A stretch of DNA of 64,000 nt from DAIPJH01 sp036770365 (GTDB lineage: Bacteria; Pseudomonadota; Alphaproteobacteria; Rickettsiales; UBA998): NCBI GenBank assembly GCA_036770365.1, contig DAIPJH010000001.1, positions 62,001 through 126,000 on the forward strand, read 5' to 3'. Shown one piece after another: positions 16,668 through 25,343 of this stretch (its first letter is position 1; each line of letters starts with the position of its first letter). The notes beneath the pieces were generated by a model that had not been told where the DNA came from, ran no database searches, and saw only the letters and a list, made by a program, of their open reading frames with translations. Position numbers and translations under genes: made by a program.

Positions 16668-16688
16668 GCTGTCTCATGGTGAGGCAGC
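16668..16688 (+). other. hairpin in the cold-shock mRNA leader
   Basis: A nine-pair stem with one G-U pair (16668-16676 with 16680-16688) and a three-base loop, lying about 30 bases before the start codon and just before the ribosome-binding site AGGAG (16711-16715). Long structured leaders act as thermosensors in cspA mRNAs; whether this one does is inference. Confidence 0.5.
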
Positions 16689-16720
16689 TACTAAAGAACG
16701 CTAATGTCTAGGAGACTTCA

Positions 16721-16930
16721 ATGGCGAACGGTACAGTTAAATGGTTTAACCCAACCAAAGGCTACGGCTTCATTCAACCTGAAAATGGCGGTGCTGATGT
16801 ATTCGTACATATCAGTGCAGTTGAGAAAGCTGGTTTCACTTCGTTGAACGAAGGTCAAAAAATCAGCTACGAGCTTGAAAGCAACAAAGGTAAAACCTCT
16901 GCTGTGAATCTTAAACTTCTTGCTGCATAA
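16721..16930 (+). CDS. cold-shock protein (CspA family)
   Basis: Single-strand nucleic acid chaperone of 69 residues with one OB-fold cold-shock domain. RNP1 (KGYGFIQ, 14-20) and RNP2 (VFVHIS, about 27-32) are intact and the length is standard. The leader is about 215 bases long with a hairpin before the ribosome-binding site, and a GC-rich hairpin (16953-16980) follows the stop. The next gene is a DEAD-box RNA helicase, also with a long leader; together they look like a cold-adaptation pair for RNA unfolding. Confidence 0.97.
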   Translation: MANGTVKWFNPTKGYGFIQPENGGADVFVHISAVEKAGFTSLNEGQKISYELESNKGKTSAVNLKLLAA

Positions 16931-16952
16931 GCAAAAGTAAGCTATAAGGGTG

Positions 16953-16980
16953 CGCGGTTTGCGTTTTGGTGTAAACCGCG
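16953..16980 (+). terminator. hairpin after the cold-shock gene, probable terminator
   Basis: Inverted repeat CGCGGTTT (16953-16960) and AAACCGCG (16973-16980), about 20 bases after the stop. No T-run follows, so termination is likely but not classic. Confidence 0.5.
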
Positions 16981-17562
16981 TGACTCCTCTACTAAATACT
17001 CAAAAAATTGAGTAGACTATACTCCAAGAAATCTTTGCTTTTGGCAATCTAGCCACAATGTAAAATTCAAAGAGTAAGCATGGACGCTTTAACGTTAGCA
17101 ATAACCCCATAAGCAGACCATGTGAACGGTAGCGATAACACAGTGATCTCACGCTGTCTCCCTATGCTACCGGTGGTTTGTTTAAGCAGCGGTGCTGACG
17201 TGTCTTTATAAAAAAGACTCATCACATTCCCCCCTGAACTGAACTTAACCTGAATGCAGGCTTTGCTGTCGCATTACGCGTCGGCATATTGTTGTAGCAA
17301 CTCCATTTTTGGAATTGCCAGCCAAAACTTCGGCCGCGGCGGCCATCTGTCGTAAGCCTTAGTGGCGTCTGAACGCCAATTAAGTCTTTCCAATAAGAAA
17401 ACTTAATTGGAAAACATATGTTTTTTCCAACCAACACTTTTACAGCGTTTGGTGCGTGTCCGTTTGCGGTCTTTGAACAAACATATAACCAATAAAAAAG
17501 CCGCACACACTAATGGCTAAAAACATATTTATATAAATTAAAAATCAGAAAGATTTTATTAC
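16981..17562 (+). other. long non-coding region, probably structured leader of the helicase gene
   Basis: About 580 bases without a convincing gene. Several hairpins are visible: TACTCAA/TTGAGTA (16998-17014); CGGTAGC/GCTACCG (17127-17133, 17166-17172); GTCTTT/AAAGAC (17202-17218); a GCAA-TCCA/TGGA-TTGC stem (about 17297-17318); and a perfect ten-base stem CCAATTAAGT/ACTTAATTGG (17376-17385, 17401-17410). A long folded leader fits a cold-inducible DEAD-box helicase. A separate small RNA is an alternative. The minus-strand open frame at 17222-17506 has no protein-like composition. Confidence 0.45.
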
Positions 17563-19080
17563 ATGACAACTTTTGAAGAAATGGGCTTGCCCCAACCACT
17601 CCTTGATGCGCTGACACGCATGAATTTTACCACCCCAACCCCGATCCAAGAACAAGCAATCCCACCAGCACTTGAAGGTAAGGACATTCTTGGTTCTGCT
17701 CAAACAGGCACGGGAAAAACGGGTGCATTTGGGATTCCACTTGTTGCGAAACTTCTTAGTCAAAGCCGTGGTTCTGCGCTTGTACTTACTCCAACGCGTG
17801 AGCTTGCCGTACAAGTTATCACCATGATCGAGCAGCTTGTTGGTCGCAATTCTGCGATTAAATCTGCGCTGCTCATTGGTGGTGATTCTATGCCGAAACA
17901 GCTTCAACTGTTACGCGCTCGTCCTCGCCTTATCGTTGGTACACCTGGTCGTATCAATGACCATTTGGAACGTGGCAGCTTAATGCTTCATGATACAAGC
18001 TTCTTGGTACTTGATGAAACCGACCGTATGCTTGATATGGGCTTTGGCATCCAGATCGATCGCATCGTGAAATATTTACCTGCACAACGCCAAACACTGA
18101 TGTTCTCGGCAACTTTGCCACATGATATCGTACGCATGTCAGCACAATATTTGACCAGTCCTGTACGTGTTTCTGTTGGTTCAACCACCGCACCATCCGT
18201 GAACATTCAACAAGAATTGATCCACACCACCGAAGCGGATAAATACGATCATTTGCTTGAGCAACTTGATCAACGCGAAGGTTCGGTAATCGTGTTTGTC
18301 AAAACCAAATTTAATGCTGAACGCATGGCTCAACGCCTATTACGTGACAACCATAGCGCAGATGCGATTCATGGTGATTTGCGCCAAAACAAGCGCGATC
18401 GCGTGATTAGCGCATTCCGCGCAAAACGCCACCGCATCATGGTTGCAACCGACATCGCAGCGCGTGGTTTAGATATTCCGCACATTGAACACGTCATTAA
18501 CTATGATTTGCCACAATGCCCTGAGGATTACATTCACCGTATTGGTCGCACTGCGCGTGCGGGTGCAGAAGGTGCAGCAGTCAATCTACTTACCTCTGCA
18601 GATACGGCTAAATGGCGGGCAATTCAGCGTTTAATTAACCCAACCGAAAAGTTTGAACGCACAGCTATGTCTGCTCGTCCAGCTCGCCGTGAACGCCCTG
18701 TTCGCGCCGAAGGTGACATAGAAGCTCGCTCTGCTCGCTCAGAAAGTTTTGGTGACCGTCCACGCCGTGACTTCGGTGATCGCCCTGCACGCATAGAGGG
18801 TTCAAACGACCGTCCGCGCCGTGACTTCGGTGATCGTCCTGCACGCACAGAGGGTTCAAACGACCGTCCGCGCCGTGACTTCGGTGATCGTCCTGCACGC
18901 ACAGAGGGTTCAAGCGACCGTCCACGCCGTGACTTCGGTGATCGCCCTGCACGTTCTGAAGGCGTCAGGGATGCACCTCGCGGTCAAGCCAAGCCATTTC
19001 GTGCTAAAGGTGCTGGTTTTGGCAAGCCGTCAGGTGGTCGTCCACAACAACGTACAGGCGGATCACGCAGAGCTTCATAA
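17563..19080 (+). CDS. DEAD-box ATP-dependent RNA helicase (RhlE-like) with RG/D repeat tail
   Basis: RNA helicase of the DEAD-box superfamily, 505 residues. Motifs in order: Q motif PTPIQEQAIP, Walker A AQTGTGKTG, PTRELA, TPGR, motif II as DETD (not DEAD), SAT, the RecA2 motifs IVFVKTK and ATDIAARGLDIP, and HRIGRTARAG. The tail after about residue 365 is basic and disordered and contains four copies of an 18-residue repeat (DRPRRDFGDRPAR-x-EGSN type, DNA 18754-18969), probably for RNA binding. It follows a cold-shock gene and a long leader, so cold-induced ribosome assembly or mRNA decay is the likely role. The Thr in motif II is a true codon (acc). Confidence 0.95.
   Translation: MTTFEEMGLPQPLLDALTRMNFTTPTPIQEQAIPPALEGKDILGSAQTGTGKTGAFGIPLVAKLLSQSRGSALVLTPTRELAVQVITMIEQLVGRNSAIKSALLIGGDSMPKQLQLLRARPRLIVGTPGRINDHLERGSLMLHDTSFLVLDETDRMLDMGFGIQIDRIVKYLPAQRQTLMFSATLPHDIVRMSAQYLTSPVRVSVGSTTAPSVNIQQELIHTTEADKYDHLLEQLDQREGSVIVFVKTKFNAERMAQRLLRDNHSADAIHGDLRQNKRDRVISAFRAKRHRIMVATDIAARGLDIPHIEHVINYDLPQCPEDYIHRIGRTARAGAEGAAVNLLTSADTAKWRAIQRLINPTEKFERTAMSARPARRERPVRAEGDIEARSARSESFGDRPRRDFGDRPARIEGSNDRPRRDFGDRPARTEGSNDRPRRDFGDRPARTEGSSDRPRRDFGDRPARSEGVRDAPRGQAKPFRAKGAGFGKPSGGRPQQRTGGSRRAS
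18754..18969 (+). repeat. four tandem 54-bp repeats inside the helicase gene
   Basis: Four near-identical 54-bp units encode an 18-residue Arg/Asp/Gly-rich repeat. The high DNA identity, including third positions, suggests recent expansion by slippage or unequal crossing-over, so copy number may vary between strains. Confidence 0.9.
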
Positions 19081-19105
19081 TCTCTCTGACGTGTAAATCA
19101 CGACA

Positions 19106-19648
19106 CTAAAGCCGTGTGCGCTTCGTGCGTACACGGCTTCTTAGTTTCATACCCAAAGCCGCAGGCTTCACCATCTCGCGTACATGCCCTGCCATTTTTA
19201 AACGACGGCGGACGAACCGCATATAATGCCCCACATAGTCATACGCACGATGTTTCCAATATATCAGCCATTCATAGGAAGATTTAACCCATGCAAGCTG
19301 CATCAGTTTAGGCTTACAAACCTCAAACAAAAAAGATAAAATTCCAAACCCCACCACTTGTGCAAAGACAATCACACTCACACCAGAAAATACATTTCCT
19401 TTTGCCATCAACCACAGAGCTATCAATTTAAGAGGAAATAGTAAAATTGCTGGGATAACAAACACACATAATGTCACATATGGTGGCAAATGTTCAATCA
19501 AGTAAGCGATCTTTTCTTTTAAAGAATCTAATGGCAACCACGCAATAAAGCGAGCAACCCACGCGCCTGCCCATTCCCAAATCCATGATTCGATGACAAA
19601 AACAAAGGCAAGCAACAACAGAAAGAAACGACGAATTTTACGCCGCAT
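19106..19648 (-). CDS. unknown small membrane protein downstream of ftsE
   Basis: No family recognised. The 180-residue product has an N-terminal hydrophobic helix (about 6-27), two more membrane segments (about 57-83 and 88-108) and a strongly basic C-terminus with many Arg/Lys. ATG at 19648 is preferred to the TTG at 19654. It lies 18 bases after ftsE in the position where ftsX normally sits, but it lacks the size (about 300 residues) and the four-helix permease layout of FtsX. It is probably co-transcribed with ftsE. Confidence 0.7.
   Translation of the reverse strand: MRRKIRRFFLLLLAFVFVIESWIWEWAGAWVARFIAWLPLDSLKEKIAYLIEHLPPYVTLCVFVIPAILLFPLKLIALWLMAKGNVFSGVSVIVFAQVVGFGILSFLFEVCKPKLMQLAWVKSSYEWLIYWKHRAYDYVGHYMRFVRRRLKMAGHVREMVKPAALGMKLRSRVRTKRTRL
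19109..19143 (+). terminator. terminator of the helicase gene
   Basis: AAGCCGTGT (19109-19117) and ACACGGCTT (19131-19139) with an inner CG/CG pairing, about 30 bases after the helicase stop. It overlaps the 3' end of the convergent membrane-protein gene, so it may work both ways. Confidence 0.65.
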
Positions 19649-19666
19649 AAGCAATAACCTTCAAAG

Positions 19667-20344
19667 TTAACGTATTTGCTTCACAAACCCATCTTGGATC
19701 TCAAGCACAGGATATTCCTTAAACTCTCCGACCAAATAATCATCGTGCGTCGCAAAAACAACCGTACGCCCCATTTTATGGAGAGATTGAAAAAGGTACA
19801 TTAAGCGTTTTGACAATACACGATCCAAGTTTCCACTCGGCTCATCCGCAAGAATCAATGGAGGATTACTGATCACAGCGCGAGCAATGGCAACACGTTG
19901 TTTTTGCCCACCTGAGAGTAAACGCGGACGAGAATCTTCATAACCATCCAACCCAATCCACTCCAACATTTCCTTGACGCGTACTGCAATTTCTTTTTTC
20001 TTTTCGCCCGCCACTTTGAGCGGAAGCGCAACATTCTCTGCGACGGTTAAATGTTCCAACAATTGAAAATCTTGAAAAACCGTGCCAATTTTACGGCGCA
20101 AATCAGGCAACCCCTCACGTGGGGTACGCGTCACTTCCGTACCGAACATACTCAATTTACCCTCAGTCGGCTGAATTGCCAATGCAAGTAGATTAAGTAA
20201 GGTAGATTTCCCCGCGCCACTTGGACCTGTCAAAAAATGAAAACTACCATCCGCAATCTCCAGCGTCACATCCTTAAGGATTTTTTGACCTGGGAGATAG
20301 CCCATCGAAAGATGCTGTGTTTTAATCATCGTTGTCATAGGCAT
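19667..20344 (-). CDS. ftsE: cell-division ABC ATPase FtsE
   Basis: ATPase of the FtsEX complex, which controls peptidoglycan hydrolases at the septum. The 225-residue product has Walker A GPSGAGKST (about 40-48), Q-loop VFQDFQLL, signature LLSGGQKQR, Walker B LILADEPSGNLD and the switch His in FATHDD. Length and motif spacing fit FtsE better than LolD. It is divergent from an MJ0042 zinc-ribbon gene, the usual alphaproteobacterial arrangement. The FtsX partner is not next to it; an unrelated small membrane protein follows instead. Three in-frame ATGs near the start leave six residues uncertain. Confidence 0.88.
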   Translation of the reverse strand: MPMTTMIKTQHLSMGYLPGQKILKDVTLEIADGSFHFLTGPSGAGKSTLLNLLALAIQPTEGKLSMFGTEVTRTPREGLPDLRRKIGTVFQDFQLLEHLTVAENVALPLKVAGEKKKEIAVRVKEMLEWIGLDGYEDSRPRLLSGGQKQRVAIARAVISNPPLILADEPSGNLDRVLSKRLMYLFQSLHKMGRTVVFATHDDYLVGEFKEYPVLEIQDGFVKQIR

Positions 20345-20519
20345 CTTGTTTAACCGATTCTATACACAACTGGCAAGCCTCTTCCTCACCCTAGACACAA
20401 AAAGGCAAGAATGATGCTTTTTAACCATGAAAAACCCCACAAGTAATGATTAGACTTTACTTGTGAAAACCAATAATTATGCTAGGGCCTAGCATCAGTT
20501 TTTTATAGGGAGTACCCGC

Positions 20520-21626
20520 GTGTTACTTGCTTGCCCATTCTGCCGAGCGACATTTCGTGTGCCTGAGGGTGCTATCCCCGAGTCTGGGCGTACTGTGCGC
20601 TGTGCAAAATGCAAACACGAATGGCACGCCACTATCCCTCATGCAGAGATGGAAACCCCTGCTGCGCCAACGCTGACAGAAGTCGAGGAATTACTCCGCA
20701 AGAAACAAGAGGCCGCGGAAACCATTGAACGCGCCAAAGAATCTAGCTGGGCGACCATGCCGCAAGAAGCAGATGCAGAAATCTCTGAAGACCCACGTTT
20801 TATAGCTTCTGCCATGGCTGCTACAGCTGATGAAGCACACTCCATACACACTGCTGATGATGCTTTCCAATTTGATAAAGACCATCAAGAAGAAGTCGTG
20901 CAAGAGGAAGATACGTATCATGTTACTGAAGAAGAGATGCAAGCATTTGCAGGGCTTGTTTCCCAAGAAGAATTGGATGCCATCCCTACCACCAGCGTAC
21001 TAGAAGCATTAACGGGTGAAAAAATAGAGGAAATACCTGACTTTGATGCGGTCTTGGCGCAGCTTGAGGAGGGCGAACCGCATGCCATTCCCAAATTACG
21101 CCCACTGCGCAGCAAAGCTAAAGGCAAAGAAAATGATGATGAGGCAGAAGAAAAGATCATCGTCTTCCCAACCCTTACTAAATATATAGGTTATGCAACC
21201 GCAGCCATGCTACTGATAGGCATCATCTTCAGCCTCATAGGCTATAATCTTGAGATTCGCCGCAACCTTCCCGTTGCAGAAAGATTTTATTCATTGGTTG
21301 GATATCCATCCAGCAAGGGAATTGAACTTATTGATATGAAAATGGAAAAAACACAGCTACCAGGAAAAACTACCTATGATATTTCAGGTGCTATCATCAA
21401 CAAACTAGAACATTCCGTACCCATTCCCACCGTACGCATTCGCCTTGTAGATGAGCATAACCAAGAACTACGTCGCTGGGATTTCTCTCAAGAAAAAATG
21501 ATGAAACCAAATGAATCTCTCCCTTTCACCGCACCTAAACTACGGGCTTTGAACGGCACAGAAAAAGATGCTTATGCCTTTGTGGTCGATATTGGCAATG
21601 GACTGGAAATGATGCTGCGGGATTAG
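20520..21626 (+). CDS. MJ0042-type zinc-ribbon membrane protein
   Basis: Protein with an N-terminal MJ0042 zinc finger (Cys5, Cys8, Cys28, Cys31), a long acidic middle, one membrane helix at about 221-241 (YIGYATAAMLLIGIIFSLIG) and a C-terminal DUF3426-like beta domain facing the periplasm. 368 residues. GTG start at 20520 with GGGAG eight bases upstream. In alphaproteobacteria this gene is commonly divergent from ftsE, as here. The biochemical role is unknown; a division or envelope link is inferred from context. Confidence 0.88.
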   Translation: MLLACPFCRATFRVPEGAIPESGRTVRCAKCKHEWHATIPHAEMETPAAPTLTEVEELLRKKQEAAETIERAKESSWATMPQEADAEISEDPRFIASAMAATADEAHSIHTADDAFQFDKDHQEEVVQEEDTYHVTEEEMQAFAGLVSQEELDAIPTTSVLEALTGEKIEEIPDFDAVLAQLEEGEPHAIPKLRPLRSKAKGKENDDEAEEKIIVFPTLTKYIGYATAAMLLIGIIFSLIGYNLEIRRNLPVAERFYSLVGYPSSKGIELIDMKMEKTQLPGKTTYDISGAIINKLEHSVPIPTVRIRLVDEHNQELRRWDFSQEKMMKPNESLPFTAPKLRALNGTEKDAYAFVVDIGNGLEMMLRD

Positions 21627-21697
21627 GATATAATGAAGTATTTAAGAAATAATGTGACAGCACAACCATCATTTTACACACTCCCTGCCCCCAAAAA

Positions 21698-21716
21698 TGT
21701 CACGCAACCGTCACAC
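21698..21716 (+). promoter_or_regulatory. PHO-box-like operator for the 21782 gene
   Basis: TGTCACGCAACCGTCACAC has both GTCAC half-sites 11 bp apart with an AAC core. It lies 66 bases before the ATG at 21782. The -10 at standard spacing is poor; TAAAAT (21736-21741) is further away. A lone GTGACAG half-site also occurs near 21654. Confidence 0.5.
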
Positions 21717-21781
21717 ACATACGCCAAATTCTTTGCTAAAATGTTAGGGTGAGATAATCTTTAAGATAACACCCGAACAAT

Positions 21782-22354
21782 ATGGCGCAAAACGCAAAAC
21801 ATATCACAAAAAAAGAAGAGCCGCCTCTTGATGTAGAGGAGCTGGACTCACGCCGCCTTGACCCTCGAATGGAAGGCGTTAAAGGCTTCCTAGAGAATTT
21901 TTCTACGTTTGCTGCCTTTGGGTTGGTGGGTGGTGCGGCAATTGCTGCGGTTGCAATTATAGCACTTGCGATGTCCGGCGGCGTTGCCATTTCAGGAGTC
22001 ACTGCGGGTACACTTGGTGTAAAATCAATCGCTCTCGCTATTACCTTCGCCTCTTCCGCAATTGCAGGGCTAGTCGGTGGCGCACATTACGCCGCACATA
22101 AAATGCATCACGCTGAACGCGTCAACGAAATGATCGATGAAGCAAAAGATCTATTAAAACGTAAACATGCACAAGGCACCAGCAAGGAAACCTCCCGTGA
22201 TGATGATCATGATCGAGGAGAACGTGAAACACGTCCTCGTTGGTTAGAAGAAGCACTTACGCGCCAACCCTTAGCGCATAGCTCCCATACAGAAAAACTT
22301 GACCATGATCGTAACAACGCCGAAATACGACCAGAAGGCTATCGCTTGCATTAA
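21782..22354 (+). CDS. unknown protein with Gly/Ala-rich hydrophobic helices, PHO-box associated
   Basis: No family recognised. 190 residues: a charged N-terminus (1-40), two hydrophobic, glycine-zipper-like segments (about 42-65 and 78-105), then a charged, Asp/His/Arg-rich cytosolic-type tail ending in YRLH. No signal peptide. It is monocistronic and lies between the zinc-ribbon gene and the convergent aroA-cmk fusion. The PHO-box promoter links it to the other unknown genes of the window, several of which share the same build. A membrane-inserting or inclusion-associated protein fits; nothing more specific can be said. Confidence 0.75.
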   Translation: MAQNAKHITKKEEPPLDVEELDSRRLDPRMEGVKGFLENFSTFAAFGLVGGAAIAAVAIIALAMSGGVAISGVTAGTLGVKSIALAITFASSAIAGLVGGAHYAAHKMHHAERVNEMIDEAKDLLKRKHAQGTSKETSRDDDHDRGERETRPRWLEEALTRQPLAHSSHTEKLDHDRNNAEIRPEGYRLH

Positions 22355-22433
22355 AAAGGTTATGGCGGACGACCGCCGCAGCCGCAGTCGCGGTGGATCA
22401 CTCAAAATAAGGGAAAAATATTTGAAATTATAA

Positions 22434-24497
22434 TTATTTGCTGTCTTGCTCAATATGTTTAATCATCTCATCAAACACTTCATCCGCTTTCATATATGTT
22501 GTATCCAACAACACTGCGCCGTCGGCAGCCTTAAGCGGAGCGTTTTTGCGGGCTGAATCACGTTCATCACGCTCACGTAGATCTTCTAATACAGACTCAT
22601 AAACCACTTCTATCCCTTGCCCTTGAAGTTCGCGGTGACGTCGTTCAGCACGCGCTTCAAGTGATGCCGTCATGAATACCTTAAAATCCGCATCAGGACA
22701 CACCACCGTCCCAATATCACGCCCATCCAGCACTGCCCCTTCAGGACGTTCAGCAAAACGACGCTGATAGTCTAATAAAAGCTCTCGTACCTTTGGCATT
22801 GCCGAGATAACTGACGCCGCATTACCAACATGTTCCTGACGTAATTTGGGATTTGCAAGATCATGATCTTGTAAATTACCTGCAGCAGCCACCGCCGCTG
22901 CCTCATCATGTGGATCATGCCCACCATACACGACTTTCATCGCCACAGCACGATATAAACTACCCGTATCGAGGTACGCATATCCATAATAATCCGCAAG
23001 ACGACGTGCAAGCGTGCCTTTGCCCGATGCTGCCGGACCATCGATCGCAATCACGCGACGTAAAGCATGTGTGCGTGTCACGGCAAGCTGCACTTTGGGA
23101 CGGGACATCGCCTGCACTGGCTGCGCACGCATATCTGCCCCGACACCATTCATCAATGCTGTAAAAGCAGGAAAGCTCGTTGCAATCGCACGGTCATCAT
23201 CAATCGTTATAGGTAGTACGGATGCCATACCCAACACCAAAAAGCTCATGGCAATACGGTGATCTAGACGTGTACGAATCACCCCACCACCCGCGACCTG
23301 CCCACCTACGCCAAACACACGCAGCGTATCACCATCCACTTCCGTACGTACACCACACGCTTCTAACCCATCGACGATTGCTTGCAGACGATCACTTTCT
23401 TTCACGCGCAGTTCCTCTAAGCCATGCATCACTGTGACACCCTGCGCATACGCCGCCGCCACCGCCAACACAGGATATTCATCAATCATGCTAGGCGCAC
23501 GATTTGCAGGCACTTCAACACCCTTTAGCATGCTAAACTGTACGCGCATATCCGCAATTGGCTCACCTGCTTCCTCACGCTGGTTCAACAGTGTAATCTT
23601 CGCACCCATTTCTTTCAGCGTAGTAAATAACCCTGTTCGCAACGGGTTTATGCAAACATGCGTTAACGTCACATCCGAACCTTTGACAATCAACGCTGCC
23701 ACCGCAGGAAATGCCGCCGAAGATGGATCGGCAGGCACAGAAATCGTACGATTTTTATAGGTCGTTTGCTGGTGTCCTTTCAGAGTAATCGTGCGCACGC
23801 CTGCATTATCACTAACCACATCCACGTTGATACCAAGCCCTTGCAACATACGTTCAGTATGATCGCGTGACGCAATAGGCTCAATAACCGTGGTAACACC
23901 CGCCGTATTCAACCCTGCAAGCAACACCGCAGATTTTACTTGTGCCGAAGCCACAGGAAGCTCATACCGCACGGCCAATGCATTTTCTGCTCCACGCATC
24001 GCCAATGGCATCCGCCCTTTATCCCGTGCCATGAACTCCGCGCCAAACATTGCCAGCGGCGTCATCACGCGTTGCATCGGGCGTGAACAAAGGCTTGCGT
24101 CCCCCGTAAACATCGTAACAAAAGGATAACTTGCAAGCATCCCCATCATCAAACGTGCGCCCGTACCAGCGTTACCCATATCCAATACCTGAGAGGGTTC
24201 TTTAAACCCACCGATACCAACACCCTGCACCAACCATTCCTGCTCACCCTTACGCTGAACCGATACGCCAAGCGCACGGAGCGCACCTGCGGTTGCCAAC
24301 ACATCCTCACCCTCTAACAACCCTGTGATATGCGTCTGCCCCAAAACTTGAGAAGAAAGCATCAATGAGCGATGCGAAATTGATTTATCTCCTGGAACAC
24401 GCATTGTGCCTTTAAGTGCGCTACACGCATGAGAAGCAACAGGAACAGGACGGGTAGTAGGTGCATGCGGAATATCAGCGACAACAGAAACAGGCAT
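22434..24497 (-). CDS. aroA-cmk: fused EPSP synthase-cytidylate kinase
   Basis: Two enzymes in one reading frame, 687 residues from the ATG at 24497 (an ATG at 24569 would add 24). Residues about 25-470 are 5-enolpyruvylshikimate-3-phosphate synthase (shikimate pathway): GDKSISHRSLM, GNAGTGARLM, SRPMQRV and the C-terminal ESDRLQAI and DHRIAMSF motifs. From about 480 comes CMP kinase: IDGPAASGKGTLARRLA (P-loop), YLDTGSLYRAVA, DGRDIGTVV and the R-x-x-R lid region. aroA and cmk are normally separate neighbours in alphaproteobacteria with rpsA next; here they are joined and rpsA is absent. Both sets of catalytic motifs are intact, so both parts should work. Confidence 0.95.
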   Translation of the reverse strand: MPVSVVADIPHAPTTRPVPVASHACSALKGTMRVPGDKSISHRSLMLSSQVLGQTHITGLLEGEDVLATAGALRALGVSVQRKGEQEWLVQGVGIGGFKEPSQVLDMGNAGTGARLMMGMLASYPFVTMFTGDASLCSRPMQRVMTPLAMFGAEFMARDKGRMPLAMRGAENALAVRYELPVASAQVKSAVLLAGLNTAGVTTVIEPIASRDHTERMLQGLGINVDVVSDNAGVRTITLKGHQQTTYKNRTISVPADPSSAAFPAVAALIVKGSDVTLTHVCINPLRTGLFTTLKEMGAKITLLNQREEAGEPIADMRVQFSMLKGVEVPANRAPSMIDEYPVLAVAAAYAQGVTVMHGLEELRVKESDRLQAIVDGLEACGVRTEVDGDTLRVFGVGGQVAGGGVIRTRLDHRIAMSFLVLGMASVLPITIDDDRAIATSFPAFTALMNGVGADMRAQPVQAMSRPKVQLAVTRTHALRRVIAIDGPAASGKGTLARRLADYYGYAYLDTGSLYRAVAMKVVYGGHDPHDEAAAVAAAGNLQDHDLANPKLRQEHVGNAASVISAMPKVRELLLDYQRRFAERPEGAVLDGRDIGTVVCPDADFKVFMTASLEARAERRHRELQGQGIEVVYESVLEDLRERDERDSARKNAPLKAADGAVLLDTTYMKADEVFDEMIKHIEQDSK

Positions 24498-24702
24498 AAG
24501 GACTACTTTTTTGAGTTTATTTGAGGGCGTATTAACACAAAAGTGATGAATGCGTGGTATATTCACCATCTATTAGCAGCGAAACTACGTTTCGTCCATA
24601 GTTACACTTGACAAGTGCGCCACAATTGCAAACATTAACTTATGGGCTTAATAAAAGCTTCTAACACACAACTATAAATACTACGCTGTACGAGGTTTTT
24701 TC

Positions 24703-25221
24703 ATGGCGAATGCACTAGGCGAAAAGCGCGCATGTCCCAAATGTGACGCAAAATTTTATGACTTGAACAAAAACCCTGCGGTATGTCCAAAATGCAGCCA
24801 TAGCTATAACCCTCTCGAAGAGGCGAAACCAAAGCGTATTGCGGGCAAAAAGCGTGTTGAAGAACTTCGTGACAAAAATGAAATTGCCGCGCTAGACGAA
24901 AAACAAAAACGTCCCAAAATTTTACGTGACGACGAATTGGGCGACATTGACCTTAGTGGGTTCGATGATGTGGATGTCGCTGTGATTGGTGATGATGACG
25001 CACTTGAACATCTTGAAGATGACGCTATGGGCGGTGACATCGAATCACTCAGCGAACTCGAAGACCGCGAGCAAAATGAGGAACGTGCAGGACTTGATGA
25101 AAGCGAAGATGACATTACTGATCTTGACGAACTAGAAGAGATGGACACACTCATGGACAAGATCGTACTTGATGAAGAAGTCGACGAAGATGAAGAAGAT
25201 GAATCCAAAAGTGAAAAATGA
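24703..25221 (+). CDS. FYDLN acid domain (TIGR02300 family) protein
   Basis: Alphaproteobacterial protein family of unknown function named for the FYDLN motif and acidic tail. The 172-residue product has a zinc-ribbon-like start (CPKC, FYDLNKNPAVCPKC; four Cys) and a tail dominated by Asp/Glu from about residue 70. Divergent placement next to aroA-cmk is the usual arrangement in the class. A strong terminator follows. The role is not established. Confidence 0.93.
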   Translation: MANALGEKRACPKCDAKFYDLNKNPAVCPKCSHSYNPLEEAKPKRIAGKKRVEELRDKNEIAALDEKQKRPKILRDDELGDIDLSGFDDVDVAVIGDDDALEHLEDDAMGGDIESLSELEDREQNEERAGLDESEDDITDLDELEEMDTLMDKIVLDEEVDEDEEDESKSEK

Positions 25222-25241
25222 TTTTTCTTACCATTGGCTTT

Positions 25242-25274
25242 AAATAAAGGGTGCTAAATGCACCCTTTTTATTT
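25242..25274 (+). terminator. rho-independent terminator after the FYDLN gene
   Basis: AAAGGGTGC (25246-25254) and GCACCCTTT (25260-25268) around a five-base loop, followed by TTTATTT; about 25 bases after the stop. Flanking A and T runs make it potentially two-way. Confidence 0.9.
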
Positions 25275-25343
25275 ATCTGTTGTACTCAACACACAACTCA
25301 AGCTATTGTACCTTCATATAACCTCTGCTGATGACAAAATCGC

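Noticed and set aside
17222..17506. 94-codon minus-strand frame in the helicase leader
   Set aside because: Composition not protein-like; the region is rich in hairpins and better read as leader RNA.
18754..18969. Regular repeats suggesting a CRISPR array
   Set aside because: In-frame tandem repeats without spacers, inside the helicase coding sequence. No CRISPR array or cas gene seen.
21651..21663. Second PHO-box-like site (GTGACAG) near the 21782 gene
   Set aside because: Only one half-site.
24804..25208. Ser-rich 134-codon frame on the minus strand
   Set aside because: Antisense of the Asp/Glu-rich FYDLN tail, which produces poly-Ser by codon complement.
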